From Aphodosoma sp044433285 (GTDB lineage: Bacteria > Bacteroidota > Bacteroidia > Bacteroidales > Paludibacteraceae): 33,201 bases of DNA. The stretch lies in contig JAWXTU010000013.1 of NCBI GenBank assembly GCA_044433285.1, positions 1 through 33,201 of the forward strand, written 5' to 3'. Below, piece after piece: positions 32,373-33,201 of this stretch (position 1 is its first letter; every line of letters begins with the position of its first letter). The translations under genes were made by a program, and so were the position numbers. A model generated the notes under the pieces. It was not told where the DNA came from. It saw only the letters and a program-made list of their open reading frames with translations, and did not search any database.

Positions 32373-33201
32373 TAATACTTAACTTTTCCTGTAACTTTCA
32401 CCCACGCCTGCGCTGAGTAATTTAATTTCACCCCTTTCCTATCCTCCATATTGGTTTTAAGGTCAAGGTTTTTCTCTTTCACCACAATTTTTCCATCATA
32501 CTGTTCAAAAAGCAGGTTACGCTTGATTGATAATTTTCCACGACGCAAACGATACTTATCAACCATCTCATCGCTAAGTTGAAACATATTTATCAGTTCA
32601 ATCATCTCTTGGTCTAACTTATATCCAAAAGGAATATTCAGCGAACCATCAATGCTTTGCGCAATTTTATCAACTCGATAAGTAACAGGATCGAGATAGA
32701 AATATATCTGCAATTTTACTTTTGCCATCGCCAATATATTTCTTGACTCGGTGTAAATTAGCACTGTATGGTCACCCAACATAGTCAAATCCCAACGAGA
32801 CAGTTTCTCCTCATCTACAAAATCCAGAATCTTACCAGTAGACGTGCCCCACAAAAAACTATGCAATCGAATTGACTGCTCATCTATAGAACGGGGGGTA
32901 TAATGACGAGGATGCTTACCCTTTTCAGAAGCCGCCATATCCATCGCCATATCATTCAATTTATCATACACATCATCAATCATTTTAGCCTGATGATGTT
33001 TGACCTCTTTCACCTCAATGCGCACAGAATCTCTCTTCTCATCTTTGAATTTAAAAGGCACCTCCACAATATTACCAATCACCTCGTGGAAATAGAGCTG
33101 ACGATTATCCTTTTTGCATATCAAATTAGATACTATAGGGTATGAGGCGTAACGACCAGTAGGGAAATCTTTTTTAAATTGCTCTAAAAAGCGATCTACC
33201 G
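32372..33201 (-). CDS. Bacteroidetes protein of unknown function (N-terminus beyond the window)
   Basis: The frame is open through the right edge, so only the C-terminal 275 or so residues are seen, beginning FLEQFKKDFPTGRYASYPIV. There is no membrane helix; the pattern of long beta strands (LTMLGDHTVLIYT, VKLQIYFYLDPVTYRVDKI) recalls the C-terminal part of Bacteroidetes exported proteins that start with a carboxypeptidase-like regulatory domain, but this is a weak impression. The codon ttg at 33124 is not the start. It is the first visible gene of the operon, its stop overlapping the Kelch lipoprotein start by one base. Confidence 0.7.
   Translation of the reverse strand, partial: VDRFLEQFKKDFPTGRYASYPIVSNLICKKDNRQLYFHEVIGNIVEVPFKFKDEKRDSVRIEVKEVKHHQAKMIDDVYDKLNDMAMDMAASEKGKHPRHYTPRSIDEQSIRLHSFLWGTSTGKILDFVDEEKLSRWDLTMLGDHTVLIYTESRNILAMAKVKLQIYFYLDPVTYRVDKIAQSIDGSLNIPFGYKLDQEMIELINMFQLSDEMVDKYRLRRGKLSIKRNLLFEQYDGKIVVKEKNLDLKTNMEDRKGVKLNYSAQAWVKVTGKVKY

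Overview
The window looks like a chromosomal segment of a low-G+C member of the Bacteroidota, most likely order Bacteroidales. Evidence: promoters of the Bacteroidetes type (TTTG, about 19-20 bases, TAnnTTTG), almost no usable Shine-Dalgarno sequences before start codons, an nrfH-nrfA-resB-ccsA ammonifying nitrite reductase operon, a Wzi-type capsule protein with many family 2 glycosyltransferases, and the HU / rhomboid / rhomboid / EEP-phosphatase neighbourhood. No rRNA, tRNA, CRISPR array, transposase or phage gene was seen; this is core genome plus a surface polysaccharide cluster.

Layout. 1-4814 (+): the 3' two thirds of secA, then pyrF, pyrE and pyrB for pyrimidine synthesis. 4827-6053 (-): an OmpA-like envelope protein. 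6245-14040 (+): a membrane zinc metallopeptidase, dihydrofolate reductase, a degenerate M23/LytM protein, dxr (isoprenoid synthesis), an RseP-type site-2 protease, a YD-repeat lipoprotein and an ABC-F ATPase. 14119-14391 (-): HU with its own promoter and terminator. 14606-17376 (+): two tandem rhomboids and an EEP-family protein. 17379-21336 (-): nrfH, nrfA, resB, ccsA, which carry electrons from the quinol pool to nitrite and mature the haem proteins. 21508-22284 (+): a divergent TetR-like regulator ending in an extra helix-turn-helix. 22285-22671: terminator, strong promoter and a SAM-II riboswitch leading to metK. 23996-25237 (+): an O-antigen ligase/polymerase-like membrane protein. 25260-33201 (-): a tightly packed polysaccharide operon with five glycosyltransferase genes (one fused to a Kdo/WaaP-type kinase), a Wzi-like outer-membrane protein, a Kelch-type lipoprotein and a gene cut by the right edge.

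Most noteworthy points. (1) PyrB carries, fused at its C-terminus, what looks like only the zinc-binding domain of the ATCase regulatory subunit PyrI, without the nucleotide-binding allosteric domain. (2) A short hairpin-like sequence with core CTAAAAACTCCCC recurs about ten times, nearly always in the same orientation as the next gene and mostly 13-26 bases before its start codon. (3) metK has a SAM-II aptamer whose leader contains competing pairings that could be the switch. (4) A glycosyltransferase-kinase fusion sits in the polysaccharide operon. (5) The nrf/TetR divergent promoter region has a pair of 14-base direct repeats.
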